From positions 142,769 through 206,768 of the forward strand of contig JAUWMR010000001.1 of assembly GCA_030613055.1 (NCBI GenBank): a stretch of DNA of 64,000 bases. Direction: 5' to 3'. Origin of the DNA: Desulfobacteraceae bacterium. GTDB taxonomy: Bacteria > Desulfobacterota > DSM-4660 > Desulfatiglandales > Desulfatiglandaceae. The position numbers and the translations under genes are program-made. The notes under the pieces are model-generated. The model saw only the letters and a list, made by a program, of their open reading frames with translations. It was not told the DNA's origin and did no database searches. Within the stretch, counting starts at the first letter, position 1, and the number at the start of each line of letters is the position of its first letter. Positions 63,522-64,000 of the stretch are shown one piece after another.

Positions 63522-63880
63522 TGAAGTGCGAGAGATGTAAAGAAATAATAGAACAGGGAGAAGAAAGGGAACTGCACGGTCAAGCCTTATGCGAGGATTG
63601 CTATATGGACGCTCTTTCACCCGTGCGCACGTGTGACCCGTGGTCAGTTCACAGCGCAAAATCCTTGTCAAAGGCAGGAGGGGGTAACCTTGAGATCAAT
63701 GAGACACAGGCAAAGATACTCCGGATATTAAAGGAGACCGGGGGAGCAGCGCCGCGGGTCATATCAGAGAGGCTTCAACTGAGGCCATCAGATCTTGAAA
63801 GAGAGATTGCGGCCCTCCGTCACATGGAAAAGGTCAGGGGTGAACTCAGGGAGGGCAAAAGGATCCTCCGCCTGTGGTGA
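63521..63880 (+). CDS. Zinc-ribbon and winged-helix protein
   Basis: A 119-residue protein of two parts. Residues 1-30 form a LIM/zinc-ribbon-like knuckle (Cys3, Cys6, His19, Cys24, Cys27 in MKCERCKEII...LHGQALCEDCYMD). Residues about 55-119 form a winged helix (NETQAKILRILKETGGAAPRVISERLQLRPSDLEREIAALRHMEKV). Probably a transcription regulator or metal sensor; target unknown. The start overlaps the glycosyltransferase stop (TAATG). Seen in deltaproteobacteria as a small conserved protein, to my recollection. Confidence 0.75.
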   Translation: MKCERCKEIIEQGEERELHGQALCEDCYMDALSPVRTCDPWSVHSAKSLSKAGGGNLEINETQAKILRILKETGGAAPRVISERLQLRPSDLEREIAALRHMEKVRGELREGKRILRLW

Positions 63881-63892
63881 CCGGGGGAATTT

Positions 63893-63973
63893 ATGGACAA
63901 CAAATCCGTCATTGGGTGGGTTGATCCGGCACTCAGCGTGGCGGGGTGGCGGGGCCACCCGCCCCACAGTTGA
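63893..63973 (+). CDS. Short ORF at the window edge, possibly truncated
   Basis: ATG 12 bp after the winged-helix gene, preceded by GGGGG; encodes 26 residues (MDNKSVIGWVDPALSV...) ending at 63973. The frame runs into a GC-rich palindromic stretch (GGCGGGGTGGCGGGGCCACC), so it looks like the start of a gene cut by a repeat. Low confidence that a functional product is made. Confidence 0.25.
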   Translation: MDNKSVIGWVDPALSVAGWRGHPPHS

Positions 63974-64000
63974 AAGCGGATCCCGCCGACAGCGGCGGAA
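63935..64000. repeat. GC-rich palindromic sequence at the right edge
   Basis: GGCGGGGTGGC and GCCACCCGCCCC face each other at about 63939-63966, followed by GCGGATCCCGCCGACAGCGGCGG. It continues beyond the window, so its nature is open. Confidence 0.4.

Overview
The window looks like a chromosomal segment of a sulfate-reducing (or closely related) Desulfobacterota bacterium. The best evidence is a complete qrcABCD-type quinone reductase complex (24822 down to 19234). Other fitting signs are a deltaproteobacterial-style type IV pilus set, a class II ribonucleotide reductase, an HPr/EI pair with no sugar permease beside it, and the translation block ffh-rpsP-khpA-rimM-trmD-SPOUT-rplS-rnhB-yraN. 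No dsr, apr or sat genes are in view, so the metabolism is inferred from qrc alone.

Layout. 1-8.5 kb: end of the class II RNR gene, an anchored protein of unknown function, a GAF sensor kinase, surE, an amidase, an AtoE-type carrier and signal peptidase I. 8.7-16.5 kb: type IV pilus assembly operon with a small HTH protein, pilM, pilN, pilO, pilP, a lipoprotein, an AMIN/STN/TPR protein and an MshL-type secretin, so the usual PilQ functions are split over two polypeptides. 16.6-25.5 kb: HAD phosphatase, nadB, the qrc cluster, and rpsU with an unannotated 46-codon gene and a terminator in its leader. 25.6-43 kb: rlmD, then a second pilus locus with minor pilins fimT/gspH, pilW, pilV and pilX, two toxin-antitoxin modules, a 2778-residue PilY1 carrying eight Calx-beta domains, a PilY2-like protein and the PilB ATPase. 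43-50 kb: recN, a lipoprotein, acylphosphatase, ligA and a nucleoside phosphorylase. 50-58.6 kb: the translation block, rsmI, HPr and EI. 58.8-64 kb: smpB, tmRNA, dus, an IspH-UbiA-like fusion, a GT2 glycosyltransferase and a zinc-ribbon/winged-helix protein.

The two pilus loci complement each other: the first gives the inner-membrane alignment platform and outer-membrane pore, the second the priming minor pilins, a giant calcium-binding tip protein and the extension motor. The major pilin, pilC, pilT and pilD are not here. smpB and tmRNA form a trans-translation pair; HPr and EI a regulatory phosphorelay.

Intergenic DNA is rich in dispersed inverted-repeat elements. One family has ends close to GTAACTRCTCARK, with about ten complete or partial copies here; two 375-397 bp copies (5657-6053 and 42965-43339) are homologous along their length in opposite orientation. 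Hairpins of the CCCGCNNNCGCGGG type occur both inside and outside these elements. The points most worth following up are the giant PilY1 and the toxin-antitoxin cargo before it, the IspH-UbiA fusion, the inverted-repeat family and the rpsU leader gene.
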